Part shown: positions 32,525-43,523 of the stretch, piece after piece | Position numbering within the stretch: position 1 is the stretch's first letter | Layout: each line of letters starts with the position of its first letter | Origin: Eleusine coracana subsp. coracana | Lineage: Eukaryota > Streptophyta > Magnoliopsida > Poales > Poaceae | Direction: 5' to 3' | Assembly (NCBI GenBank): GCA_032690845.1 | Contig: CM064425.1 | Span: 36,482,240 to 36,546,239 of the forward strand | DNA length: 64,000 nt | The notes under the pieces: generated by a model | Told to the model about the DNA's origin: nothing | Database searches by the model: none | What the model saw: only the letters and a program-made list of their open reading frames with translations | Program-made: the position numbers and the translations under genes

Positions 32525-33442
32525 TCATTTTAACATCTGAAAAAGTTTCTCAGCAACCTGCAAAATATAAATTATCAATAAGTAAGCCACTTTTTACTAG
32601 GACCTTGATGAGTAAAAGAAAAATGCTTTTCAAGTCAAGACAGAGAGATATGACTGATCCTAAGAAATACTCACATTCTTGTCAACACATTGCCAGTAAT
32701 CAAAGTATTGACCAGTACAATGTTTCTGTCCGGTCTCATCGTCTGCAATTCTCTTCACGCATTTCTGTGAACAACATAAGATGCATGAGCTATTGGTACA
32801 GTGTATACAGAGCAAGAACTCAGCAAAAGGATGCTTAATCAACAGTCTACAGGAAATGGAACATTTCGTGATATGCTCAGATGAATATACTAGGTATTAA
32901 TCCATACTGCAGTTGCAGAAGTTTTTCATAAGCATAAAACATCCAAGGTGAATACAATTACATAAATGTAAACACAACATTATAGCTATGCTAAAAAAAG
33001 GAGATGAATAATATTACTCTTCCATAAGTGTCATCCTGTATGAAAAGTTAACTGTTAGCTGTTGCTACTGAAGCTACAATATGACAATATTATTGTATGG
33101 TTGCTAACGCTAACAAGCTATAAGCTAATCCATTGTTGCACAAATAATTCCAAAAAAATAGCAAGACCAGCCCTGTGTACTAGCCACAAAGTTATGTGCT
33201 TCGATAAAAAAAGGTGAGAGTTGAGGAAGGTGTTTTTTCTACGGGTCCTAGAGAGAGCTCAATGGATTAAGGGATAACAATCTGTAAATTCAATTAAGAG
33301 GATTTGAATAGAATAGAACTGAACATTCAACAGCTGAACAACAGGAAAAACCCATACCTGGTACTCATACCACTGCAACACACACTTAGCCTTTCAGCGT
33401 TCCTCTAGGAGCGCCTTTGGATCAGTTAACTCTTCATATGAC
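32525..33442 (-). pseudogene. QCR6-like copy, mitochondrial complex III hinge subunit, broken
   Basis: Three minus-strand exons with GT-AG borders, 33442-33358, 32764-32675 and 32557-32525, encode the hinge subunit of the cytochrome bc1 complex, which sits on the intermembrane-space side and helps cytochrome c docking. The middle exon has the family signature KCVKRIADDETGQKHC followed by TGQYFDYWQC. The last exon ends VAEKLFQMLK and TGA. Exon 1 has an in-frame TGA at 33394-33396 exactly where the family has cysteine (EESC in relatives, EER-stop here), and the partner cysteine near the end (usually DKCV) is asparagine. No initiator exon is visible upstream, where a GC-rich minisatellite starts 14 bp from the splice acceptor. 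Most likely a pseudogene. Confidence 0.85.
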
Positions 33443-33455
33443 CTGTAACATAGGG

Positions 33456-33720
33456 CGTGCGGGAAGTGTGGCAAAGCGGCGCGATGCGGGGAGAAGCCTG
33501 TGCGGCGCCGGCCGTGCGGGGAGGGGTTGGGGTGGCGGGGGCCGTGTGGGGAGGAGGCAGGGCGACACAGTGCGGTCAGAGGTCTGGGCGGCGCCGGCAG
33601 TGCGGGAAGTATGGCAGCAGGGGCCGTGCGGGGAGGAGGCAGGACGGTGTGGTGCGGAGAGAGGTCTGGTCGGCGTCGGCCGTGCGGGGGGACGGCAGGG
33701 CAGTGCGATGCTGATGCGCG
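33456..33720. repeat. GC-rich minisatellite, about 82-bp unit
   Basis: The words GGGGAGGAGGCAGG (33548, 33630) and GGTCTGGKCGGCG recur at a period of about 82 bp, with older, less similar units to the left, giving some three copies. Several inner GGCCGTGCGGGG words suggest a shorter ancestral unit. It abuts the splice acceptor of the QCR6 exon. Confidence 0.65.
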
Positions 33721-33729
33721 GCCAAACCT

Positions 33730-35301
33730 GGCGCCTCGATGCGGAAGGAGTACCAAAAATTACCTCTACGGTCTTAGTGGCATTTTACGTAATTATATAT
33801 ACATAGGAGACAATTACATTACTGCCCATGGTGATTACTACCAGTAATTACTAGTAGTAATATGTAACATAAAACTGCTCAAAAAAAGTAGCTCAAATGC
33901 AGACGACACGCCATGTTAGAGGGCGTGGACAACGTAACATTTCTCTCTTGGGCCCAAATTTCAGATTAGGCAACGCTAATCTTATGGTTTAGGAGAAAAT
34001 GAAGATTAGATCAAGGAATGAGGCTAGCTGCTGGGTATATACTCAGGTAAATTGTATTAGACACAAAGTTTAGCCTTTATAGTAGAGAAGATGATGAGTA
34101 CAGTTTATAGCCTGGGGAAAAGTAAAGGCCACTGAGGGAAACGCCTTGTTTGCCTAGCAATTGATGTGCTCGCCATGTAGAAGTACTCACACTATAATCC
34201 ATGGTGGAGTGATGTGATTGTTCAATCATCCATCAAAGAATTCTCAACACAATTCTTACGCAGCTATAACTAAAATGCATGCATCACTTAGTCCGTACAC
34301 CTTGCCTGCAATCCGTTTGGATCTCGCAACCTCCAGATACAGTTGGACTTGCCGTTCTGGCTTGTTCATGGATGCGATGCTCCATTCCTACGTGCAACAC
34401 TACTTCGCACGGCACGCCGGCACCTTGCCCTACCAAGTTCCAACCATACACATTTCCAACGCTTGCACGACTCCTGCACTAACATGACAAAAAAAAAAAA
34501 AGTTCCAAACATGGCAGATTCAAGAATACCCGATCAAAGAAGATATCACGCAGAACTGTTTTCAAGAGCCTTTCACGAGTACATCCTGATAGTGACCAGC
34601 GCTTTGAAGCTAATCTGGGAGGGATGGGTTTGCGCATTATAGCATTGGGGTGGACGATTACAATCCAAGAAGGCCAAACCAAAGATGCCTTCATGCAAGG
34701 GCACACACTACCAGCCGATGTGCACACAAGTTGAGATCAATTTAACCCGCCAGCCGATTTTAACCCGCCTTATAGCATTTAACCTGCATGATAGCATTGA
34801 TTTTACTTTGAAATTCATTCAAATGCAAACAAGTAAAGATCCATTTAACCCGCCAGCCAATGTGCACAGGAATCAAGACGAAAATTCCCATGGTTCTAAA
34901 GGTGTGAAGAATGGCCCAGGCTCGATGTTGGAATGACTTAAATGTTCTGCATCATAACGCTATGTTTGCAGATGCAGTAGTGAGGAAACTTTTTTAAGAT
35001 CAGTTTGAACAAACATATAATGCCCTAACATATAGTCCTTTTCAAACACAGAAACAGAAAAGATGGCCAGAGAAGATACTTGAAAGAGGTACTGAAATAT
35101 ACACAGTTTGAAAACAGCAACGATAGGATATATTAGATGATAGATGAGTCATGACAGGAAAAGTACCCAAATCTTGCTAAACCATGTCAGCAATGGCGTA
35201 CGAACAGCCATCGCTTCACAAGTCTCCTATAGAATTATTAATCTTTCTGACACCTTAACATAGAGCTAAGCAGAAATGAACACTGCAGGTGTAAACAGCT
35301 T
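33730..35301. other. intergenic DNA and SUMO 3' flank
   Basis: No further gene is supported. The SUMO 3' UTR must lie at the right end (left of 35302), but I cannot place the poly-A signal with confidence. A duplicated phrase, TTTAACCCGCCAGCC, occurs at 34741 and about 34844. Confidence 0.45.
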
Positions 35302-37344
35302 CTAAAGAACTTGCGGACAGCCTCCAGTCTGGTGAAGCATAGCATCGATCTCATCTCCATCCTCCATCTCGAGCTGAAATTGTTGTACAAGAGTACAGTA
35401 GGGTTGACAAACATGATCCACAAATTATTCAGCTTCATAAAGAATAATGTATACACGTCGTGGAAGAATACATGGTAGCGATCACCACATACCTGGTCCG
35501 GTGTCTGCTCACTGTTTAGCCTACGGCCATCAAACAGGAATACCATGGCCTTCATGTCAACAGACTGGCGGTCACAATACGCATTCATCAGCTTCTTCAG
35601 TTGGGTTGATCTCTTGATGCGGAAGAACACCTCGTTGCCATCCTGATAGAATTAATTACAGCTTATTAAAACAAAGATGCAATTACAAGATAAGAGGGAG
35701 TAAAGATACAAACTATCAGTAACAAAATCAGTCTTCAAAATACTCTTTGCCTCAGCAAAAATATAGTATACGTCAGTTAAATATATGTTTTGAATATGTA
35801 ACAATTTGATTAAACTCCTACAAACATAAAAAAATGCAGTTCATATACCTCTTTTTTCCATATTGGACAGACAAAGAATTGCCTGTTTCTCTAATAGACT
35901 GGAAAAAAAAACAGGACATCTGTTGATTCAAATGACTATTGTCTACTAGTCTACCACAAAGCATGCTCTTGTTAGTTTCTCAAAAAAAAAAAAGCATGCT
36001 CTTGTTAGGAATCAGCATATAAGGTTAATAACTATTCTAAGACAAAATGATTTTTATGTTTTATGTCCTTATCAACTGAGCCCTGTACTCGTTACACACA
36101 CACACAAAAAAAAAAAACTGAGCCCTGTACTCTGCTCTTTTCATCCTTTGGCAGACCAACGCCATGCTGCCACCCTTGTAGCCAATGTCAAAGAAGGCTA
36201 TTTAACAGAATTATGAACCGACAACCAAATGAAGCAATGCAAGTCAGCCGAGAAATATCTATGGTTAAAAATGCTTTACAGCGTATTCTGACCGTACATA
36301 AAATATTGTGCTGTAACGTTACAATACCAAAATGAGGATGGTGTTCAAAATAAATTTTGGCTTAGTTTAAGATGTAATACTATGCAATTCACTGACTGTA
36401 CAATGTTAATTCAGCTAGCTATAAAGCCATTGGTACAAACTAAAAGAAATTAAATTTAACAGAGGGGTTTTGCAAAACCGAGCAAGTAAAATGAGAACAT
36501 GAAAAACATTAAGGTTTTAACTATATATATGAAATAAATCAATGCATTACCTTCATCACAATGAACAGTATATGAAATAAACAGTTCAAAACAATTCATG
36601 CAACACTAGTTCAGCAAAATGTCGGATTTGAGTATAGTATTGGAGACAAACTACAGATGACACTTGGTAATAATAAAAATGTCCGCATATTCTCCATTCT
36701 CCAACAGTGCTAAGTTAAGAGAGTAGGACTTTTAAGATCATCTTCCGACAATACACTTTGATGACAGACATAATATGCGGCACGACAGAGCACAATCTAA
36801 ACTGCTGCCAAAAACAACTAACACTTCCAGGATCCTGAAACTACGATCACAAGTAACTCAAAAACAATCAGTGTCGCAATTGTTTGGACTAATGAATTGA
36901 CACTACATTACATCACATGAAGCAGTTTGCACCAACTTCAGACACTAATAGCTTAGGAAAACAGCAGTTGAACTGAACAGATCTAGTCGTCATCACGATA
37001 GAAACATCCATGGCAACGGTGCAGCGCTACGAATCGGCGATCCCGATAACAGAAACCTCACACCCACTTCGAGTCCCTATTTCGCATACGGATCGCGATA
37101 GTGCCCATCCCAAAACCATAGCCCTACATTGCAATTACCAAGGCATATACCTCAACATGTACGATCAAAATAACAATAAGAATCGACGAGATGATCACTA
37201 GGGTCTAAGGCCTAGGGGCCGTGACGAATTCCACGGAGGGGAGGGAGGGAAAACGTGTGGCTTACTGACCTGACTCTTGACCTTGAGGTTGATGTGGACG
37301 CCATCGCCCGCCGGCTTCTTCTCGTCGTCGCCCGCGCCCGACAT
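35302..37344 (-). CDS. SUMO, small ubiquitin-like modifier, three exons
   Basis: Exons 37344-37270, 35642-35493 and 35373-35302 join in frame with GT-AG introns and encode 98 residues. The protein starts MSGAGDDEKKPAGDG (flexible tail), followed by the beta-grasp fold with INLKVK, FFRIKRSTQLKKLMNAYC and FLFDGRRL, and EIDAMLHQTGG near the end. The diglycine at 92-93 is the conjugation site after SUMO proteases remove the last five residues, CPQVL. SUMO is attached to lysines of nuclear proteins by the E1-E2-E3 cascade in stress response and chromatin control. The family is 95-105 residues in plants, so this is full length. Differences from typical plant SUMO1 are RLNSEQTPDQ and an unusual tail. 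No stop, frameshift or splice defect is seen; intron 1 is 1.6 kb. Confidence 0.93.
35958..36008 (+). mobile_element. poly-A micro-insertion with 15-bp TSD (SUMO intron 1)
   Basis: GCATGCTCTTGTTAG at 35961-35975 is repeated exactly at 35994-36008. The 18 bases between are TTTCTC followed by 12 A. This is the structure of a LINE insertion that copied only the poly-A end. Confidence 0.75.
36074..36132 (+). mobile_element. second poly-A micro-insertion with about 17-bp TSD (SUMO intron 1)
   Basis: AACTGAGCCCTGTACTC at 36074-36090 recurs exactly at 36116-36132. Between them is GTT, a short (AC)n tract and a run of A. It lies only 66 bp from the first micro-insertion. Confidence 0.72.
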
Positions 37345-37470
37345 CGTCTTCTCGGCCTCTGGCGCAAGCACTCGTCAGGGGTTCTGGCGGATTGCGGCTG
37401 TAATCTGAGCGTAGGGTTTGTCTATTGCGAAACCCACAGCGAGATTTATTTAAGGAGGCTCGCGTGCGCC
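37345..37470 (-). promoter_or_regulatory. SUMO 5' UTR and core promoter region
   Basis: Upstream of the start codon the minus strand has a GC-rich leader and, about 100 bp upstream, a TATA-like TTAAATAAAT at roughly 37445-37455. The placement is plausible for a TATA box with a ~70-base leader. The transcription start itself is not determined. Confidence 0.45.
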
Positions 37471-38640
37471 GCCAAGGTAACTGTGGGCCCGCTGTGCTTC
37501 CGATGGCTCCTGACGCTTCGTGTGCCGCCGGGCGTGTTTTGAACGCGTCGTAGCCTCCTCGCCTCCTGAGCCGGCATTCGTTTGTTTTGGACTCCAGCTA
37601 ATTAATACAGAATTTAAGCGGAATCCGTAAGTTCAGATAAATGAGTTTTTCGAAATATTCGGATCTGAATCTAAGGGTCACCGGTTTACACCAATATTTA
37701 GGTCTTTAGAATATTTTCTAAAAAAATAATTATGCTTTTTGAGAGGACTTTTTCATGATTCCACCGAAAAGATTTTCAATTCATATTTTTTAATTAAAAT
37801 ATATGCAAGATTTTGCAACATACTACCCATGCGACAATGTATCAAAATACTACTTCAATATATCAACATCACTCCATTAGCAAAACTTTGTGAAAATATT
37901 AACATATCGGAGTAGCATATAAAAGGTAGTTCTAATGTTGACAGCATTGTGTCTTAGTTTCCCAGGTAGATTGTTTGTGGCCCTCTCTACCCACGGGACA
38001 ATTCACAATTTGTCATGACTTAAGGTTGGAAATCTCATTTTGCCATTCCTAAGCCTTGCATCCCTATTTTAGCATCATTTGGCCTTGATAGCTCCGCTAT
38101 AATCTTCCTTCAATATTGACAACATGATCTACCATAGAAATGACCGTGCTATTCCTGCTAAATATAAAACCGAAAATAAATAGTATAATTTACTCAAAAT
38201 TTTGACATGACATCTTATCTTATATATAAATATAACGCAACAACAGAACAAGTCATAGACCTCACAATTAACGACAAGTCATAGACAATTTAACAACGTT
38301 AATCTACTATTAATTAACTGCTTACCATTTAACAAGCATCCATGCAATGACGAACTACATCAGACCTGACCATTAATTACTGTTTAGCCACGCTAATACA
38401 ACCATTCCCAAAATACATTATCATATAAAGTTTGGCCATACATTCAGTTTAACAATTCGCATCGACAAAAGATCCCTGGAATGGACCCACGCCATCTAAA
38501 CTATGTCTTGTCTTTAGCATGGATAGTAGATGTAGATGGTCCTACATTACCTTTTGGATTTGTTAAATCTATCATCCTTTAGGTGATTGAGCCAGGTGAT
38601 GTGGACAAGAGTTCCCGATCTTTCGAAAGATTCGAATAAT
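37471..38640. other. AT-rich upstream intergenic DNA
   Basis: No gene or clear transposon terminus is seen. It would include the distal SUMO promoter. Confidence 0.45.
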
Positions 38641-39559
38641 CTTGATTAAAACGGAGACGATACACAAATCAATCCGGCTTCCGAACGATACGTTCGGAAT
38701 CCCGCAATTACAGCATAATGTCTCCTCTGATTATCAACCGGTGGTGCACGATTGACCTTGTCGAGAATCCTAATTTCTGCCTGCAAATCAAGAACACAAG
38801 GAAGAAAGAAAATAAAAAGCAATAGAATTAGAGATGTATTATGAATCTCACGAAGTTGGGGTCTCACAAACCGATAAAAATAGTGAATTGTTCTTGATAT
38901 AATTAATTTAAGCAAAATCCATACCCTAATAAGGAGGCGGCAACTGTATATGAGGACCGTAGGCTCATGCACAACCTCCTGGACGTAGCCCTAAGTGGGC
39001 TCAAGTCGATACATGGCCCAAAGGTCGAATACGGTGTCACAACACTGGGATAAATTCTGGGCATCGACTTGTTTTGATAATTCCTGATGACTCAGGACAA
39101 ATTTTGATATGAGACCAGATCGATTGCAAATGTCTTTTCATTATTGTTCCAGGCATATATAGAACGTCCCAATCTGATTCTATATGTGTTCTAGGCGTCT
39201 TTTTTAGTGTGACCTGCTCCTTGACTCCATGTTAGACTCTAGATTGATATCATTTGGGCCTTCATCTTGGTTTGAACGTTCTTTCTGGACCATAATGGCT
39301 CCAATAACCTCTCTAGGTATCTCATCATCATCTTCATGATTTCTTACAATAATTAAGTTATTAGATAGCCATATATTCTCAAAATTACATAAAGAAATCA
39401 TTAGGAACAAGCTCACCCATAAATTTAGTTGTCACGCATGAAACTTGCATTTTGGTTGGTGGAGTACTGGGTGTATCCATAAGGATGATGTCCTCATTAT
39501 TCTCCCCCTTGAATTAGAGTCGTTCTCGACTCGAGCTCATCTCTTTCTCCCATGTATGA

Positions 39560-40213
39560 CTAGAAATCTGAAAAGTTAAACATCAAACTATCCCAAAACT
39601 TGGGATGTAACTCATAATTATAAGCATCACCAAATTTTTTATCACACTGCGAAATTAATATTGAAGGCATGTAATGCAAATGAATAACCTCTTTGAAAAA
39701 TTGGTTAGCAATATGAAAATCATGCTCACTCTTAGGACAATGTAGAAAATATGTGACCTTAAAAATAGTAGAAAAACTTGTCAAGGCATGGCAATTGCTA
39801 TTGCAGTTTTTTTGTTGGTTATTTAGTTGTACAACACAAGGAGGTTTCAAGTTTGAGCAAATATAAACTCTGTGCACCATAAACACACTTCTATGATTAT
39901 AATTGCAAATAACATGAAAAGTGTTTCTTGTCAATAAAGATAATTCAGTCTGAGAAAAGATGTGCTTCTCCAAAGTGCTTAGATTACAAAAAACATCAAA
40001 TTCAATATAACTCAAAGTATTTAGAGAAGACAACAATTTTTGCTTATCATTTTCACATGTAACTAAAATCCAATGTTTAATTTCAGCACTAGTGGGTGAA
40101 TCATAAGCAAAACCATTAAGCTCATTCATTCGTTGTGGCAAAGGTATAAGTGAAGCATTGGCACACAACGCCTCTTTATCACAAGGACCAGTAGATAAAT
40201 CAACTTGTGACAA
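39560..40213 (-). pseudogene. ORF of unknown function in the decayed gypsy
   Basis: A 217-codon frame with no domain that I can name. It is rich in cysteine, histidine and aromatic residues and lies where reverse transcriptase and integrase should be. The end (MPSILISQCDKKFGD, then HPKFWDSLMF) superficially recalls an integrase loop but lacks the catalytic pattern. It may be a lineage-specific gypsy ORF. Confidence 0.4.
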
Positions 40214-40681
40214 AGGAAAATAATCATAAGAAAGATCTTACTTGAAAAACCGCTTCTTATTCTTTCACATTATCCTCTTCTTCGTGTAAATTCTAAAAGA
40301 TATTAGTTGCAAGAAGAGGCAAGGAAAAATGTTCATCCTCTAATAATTCAAATTTTGATGAAAGCGTTGCAACATTTAAAACAACCTATTCTTTCCTAAA
40401 TAGTTCATTCTTTCTTCTCTCAAACCTTTGTTGATCCTCTTCAAAAATTTCAGCAGCGGTCATAGGTTTAAAAGTAACTCTTCTACCATTGTATTTAAAT
40501 AAGTAGCTACTAGCAATGGTATTATATAAAACATTATTTATAGAAAACCTGTTTACCTAATAACAAATGACATGCTTGCATAGCTACTATATCAAATTTT
40601 GCACTATCCTTATAACAACCAATAAAAAAATTCAATACGTGCAATTGTATCAACCTTTATCTTACCACAAAAATTTATCCA

Positions 40682-40873
40682 TTAGATGTAGTATGGAAAT
40701 GAGTGTGGTTGTGTGGTTAAGTCAAGTTTCTCAACCAACTCCAAACTTGCGATATTGCAACTACTCTCTCCATCAATGATGACACAACATCGTCTATCCT
40801 TCATAACAAAGTGAGTTTGAAAAAATTTATTCAATTGATTTTGCTCTACTTTCTCCATTTGAGAACTGATCAC
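40682..40873 (-). pseudogene. gypsy retropepsin-like fragment
   Basis: The segment CCVIIDGESSCNIASLELVE resembles the aspartic protease core of the 61934-63385 frame (IIIDGGSCNNLVSTTLVE), where D-G-G is replaced here by D-G-E. Downstream similarity continues with stops. It is inactive. Confidence 0.6.
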
Positions 40874-41375
40874 TTGTGTGTTTTCTTCTTTGCTACTAAT
40901 AATGATAGGTTACCACTCATGGTGATGAATCTATGGCATCTAATAAGGATGATATGAGAGTGTGTTTTCCTGTCACTACTATCTGATCACAGTGAAAACT
41001 CTCAACATGCAAATGGAAGTATCTTACCAATCCCTTACAAAGTTCTTAACAACAAGACAATTGATACCAGGGAGAGTGTGATAAAACGATTACGAGGGCC
41101 AAAAATTTGTGTCTATTCAAAAGGATATATGTAAAGCTAGATAGACAATTTGTAGCAACAAGGAATAACAATAATAAAAATCATATATGCAAAGATGAAT
41201 AATAGTCCAAAATACAAGTCTATGTTGTTGGCTTAAATCAGCCGTCAAACAAGATGTAAAACTAGCAATGAAAATATATCACTATATTTCAGACTGAAAA
41301 GGATGCAAGCACTCTGATTTTTATTTTAATTCTGAATTATTTCTTTCTTTTTTTAGGTGTGGCTTTTTCTTTAAT

Positions 41376-41436
41376 TTTTTTATCTACACCTTTGCCTTTT
41401 TTTTATCTACACCTTTGCCTTTTTTTATCTACTCCC
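41376..41436. repeat. short tandem repeat TTTATCTACACCTTTGCC
   Basis: Two near-identical units of about 24 bp plus a partial third (TTTATCTACTCC) lie in a T-rich context. Confidence 0.7.
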
Positions 41437-42078
41437 TATTTTTTTAGAAAACACAAGCACAGCTATTCAGCAACACATAAAATCTTTGTGTCTGTAGCAA
41501 CAAAAAAAAAAGAATCTTCGGAATAGAATCTGTTTAGATGAAGTTTCAGTAAAGGAACTGATGAAATCTCAGTTAAATGTTTAAAGCCTGAAGCAGGATC
41601 ATATGTTTTATTTGGGACCAACACAACATGCGCTTCCAAGAAAAATCTTGCACTGCGCAAGTGCAAAACTGATGCGCACTCCTAGACAAGGGTCAACCTA
41701 ACAATGATTATTGCATCTTATTTTGAAACCAATAATGGAACACGTGATTGTATATCATATGGTCCAAAGTATTTTGACTCAGCATCATACAAAGAAACGG
41801 ATCAAATACCAGTCCAGATCAACTTAATGGCTCAAACAGATTTGGCGCCGGATGATTGTGGGAAAAACTAAGATCTAAACCAGCAGCAAAACAATGATCA
41901 AGGACACAAACTCAACAATGCAAGACTGAAATCAAAATTGCAGAGCACAAAGGGGGTATAGAACAGCGGAAACATGATGGATAAATATTTTTTGGGGTAA
42001 TTTTCTGGAGTCTAGGATTGAACAAAATAACAGGGATAAGGACGAACCTAACGGTATACCTGAAGCTGTGATACCCAA

Positions 42079-42362
42079 TGATAAATCTTGCCTAGGTTGG
42101 GACGGCCGAGGCCCAGTAAACTAAGTTTTCTCGGACCTCAATAGTTCTTAGGCACAACCACTCAACGAAAGACCCAATCTCCCTAAAAGACTAGTCAATT
42201 AGGGGAAGGGTGGCTTTCCCTTTTAAGGTGGCTTCCTCCTCCCAAGCTAAGCAAGATGGAATTATTCAGAGTCTCACATGATCGTCGCTCGATTACAATT
42301 GGGCAACTTGGCTGCTTTGTTGCGTCTTTGCCAGCGGGTAATAGTGAAGGATGTCCTCATCA
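42079..42362 (-). repeat. short LTR-like sequence next to the decayed gypsy
   Basis: On the minus strand it begins TGATGAGGACATCC and ends TTTATCA, followed by TTGGGTATCACAGC (42065-42078), a primer-site-like sequence. The gypsy LTR at 59269 begins and ends similarly (TGATGAGGACATC, CCTATCA then GGGGTATCAGATTCC). It is preceded by TTTAAAGTGGTTGGAA, which looks like a polypurine region, and by TAGTATCAGAG at about 42390. It could be a miniature LTR element; I cannot identify its partner LTR. Confidence 0.4.
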
Positions 42363-42774
42363 TTCCAACCACTTTAAACAAGGGCCCAACTCTGATACTA
42401 TTAACGGTCATTTTCTATCATTTCCGACCATCAATATTACTCAAAATAAAGGAGGATTTAACATTCCCACCATACATTTTAGTTAGAAATAATCAATATC
42501 CACTTATGCTTTGAGAAATGCTCACGTGTAGGAAAAATGCACAAAAAGAGTGAAAAAATGCCTCATGATCCGTAGAAATGAACTTCAAGCCAATCACAAC
42601 GAAGCACACGGATTGACTGGCCCACCCATAGAAGCAAACTGCCTCAACAACAAACCTGATACTATCTTTGGACAAGAGGGCCTACATGTCAGTGCACAGG
42701 AGGCGGCCGAGCACGTGGGGAATCCCCCCTGTTTGGCCGAACAGGGAGGGCCCCCCTCGTGCATAGCTGCCACG
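42363..42774. other. intergenic or LTR-derived DNA
   Basis: No gene is supported. It lies between the short LTR-like unit and the gypsy LTR starting at 42775. Confidence 0.4.
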
Positions 42775-43325
42775 TGTTGGCTCCTTGTGACCCCCCCAAC
42801 GGAATGCATTATTTGTTATGTAGCCCATGGATTGCTAGGGATAGGTAGTAGGAGGCGACAACCCTATCTGTTCTTTGAAATCCCTCACATTCGGCTATGC
42901 AATAGTCTTTTGGCTAGAATCGAAAAGTGGATACAAGGGAAAACTAGATGCCCAGGGTGTGATGATCTGATTGTCTTGCATTGTTTATGTGCCTGTATAA
43001 TAGTATATTATGTAGACTATTTAACTATATAAAAGCTACAAAGGAACTTAGCTCTGTCTTTGTTCTTCTTCACTAGACTAGTTTTTATTTATCTTGAGTA
43101 TGCTATCTGTGTGTCCACTGCTCATGATTATTTATCCTTACCCCTATGAGGACTTTTTCTTATAATCTCCTATGCATGTATAGAACATGGTAATTACCTT
43201 GATCCATCCCTCGCCTTCTTTTGGGATAAAATAAATATGATACCCTAAATACTTCTGGGTGAAATGGTACAACGGTATTCTCCGTGCGCTTGCGAAATAC
43301 CTGCACTCATTAAAGATTACCAACA
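42775..43325 (+). repeat. 5' LTR of the split gypsy
   Basis: It starts TGTTGGCTCC and ends TTACCAACA, so the ends are TGTTGG/CCAACA. A TATA box (TATATAAAA) lies at 43026-43034. The tail CGGTATTCTCCGTGCGCTTGC is typical of this gypsy group. The partner LTR is not in the window, so the left end is inferred. Confidence 0.55.
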
Positions 43326-43330
43326 CACAT

Positions 43331-43407
43331 TTCTGGCGTCATTGCTAGAGAACTTAGTGACGATGTTAAGAAATGTCAACAAGCTTTTCTTGCGCCGTTG
43401 CCGGGGA
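43331..43407 (+). other. primer binding site, apparently doubled
   Basis: TTCTGGCGTCATTGCTAGAG at 43331-43350 is a decayed version of the expected site next to the LTR end, and TGCGCCGTTGCCGGGGA at 43391-43407 is a nearly intact second one, each preceded by CAACA-type sequence. The two lie about 60 bp apart. Confidence 0.6.
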
Positions 43408-43523
43408 AGGCTATAGATCAAGAAAATTACCTATGTTCTATTCTTGCACATGTGATTATTTGGCATTCACCCAAATAGGTAATCTTGTCTATTTTCTCCT
43501 TTTGTTAGAAGACAGGGTAGTGT

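Larger units (their letters stand above)
38641..41800 (-). mobile_element. decayed Ty3/gypsy element, minus strand, lacking recognisable RT
   Basis: Minus-strand order: a retropepsin-like fragment at 40873-40682, an ORF of unknown function at 40213-39560, and a pol-tail region around 39540-39440 (ELESRTTLIQ, a purine tract CAAGGGGGAGAA, then EDIILMDTPSTPP). The retropepsin stretch resembles that of the gypsy at 62190-62300. Reverse transcriptase and integrase are not found in the roughly 1 kb between protease and pol tail, so the element was non-autonomous or has a large deletion. The left LTR probably covers part of 38641-39496. Boundaries are approximate. Confidence 0.5.

Noticed and set aside
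33394..33396. TGA at a cysteine position read as selenocysteine
   Set aside because: Land plants lack the selenocysteine machinery, no SECIS-like hairpin was evident, and the copy also lacks a first exon. A nonsense mutation is simpler.
33394..33756. 120-codon minus-strand ORF reading into the QCR6 exon
   Set aside because: Most of it is the GC-rich minisatellite read in frame, and the exon has a clear splice acceptor inside it.
39560..39690. Integrase-like ending of the unknown ORF
   Set aside because: The resemblance is limited to a loop; the D-D-E residues and spacing are absent.
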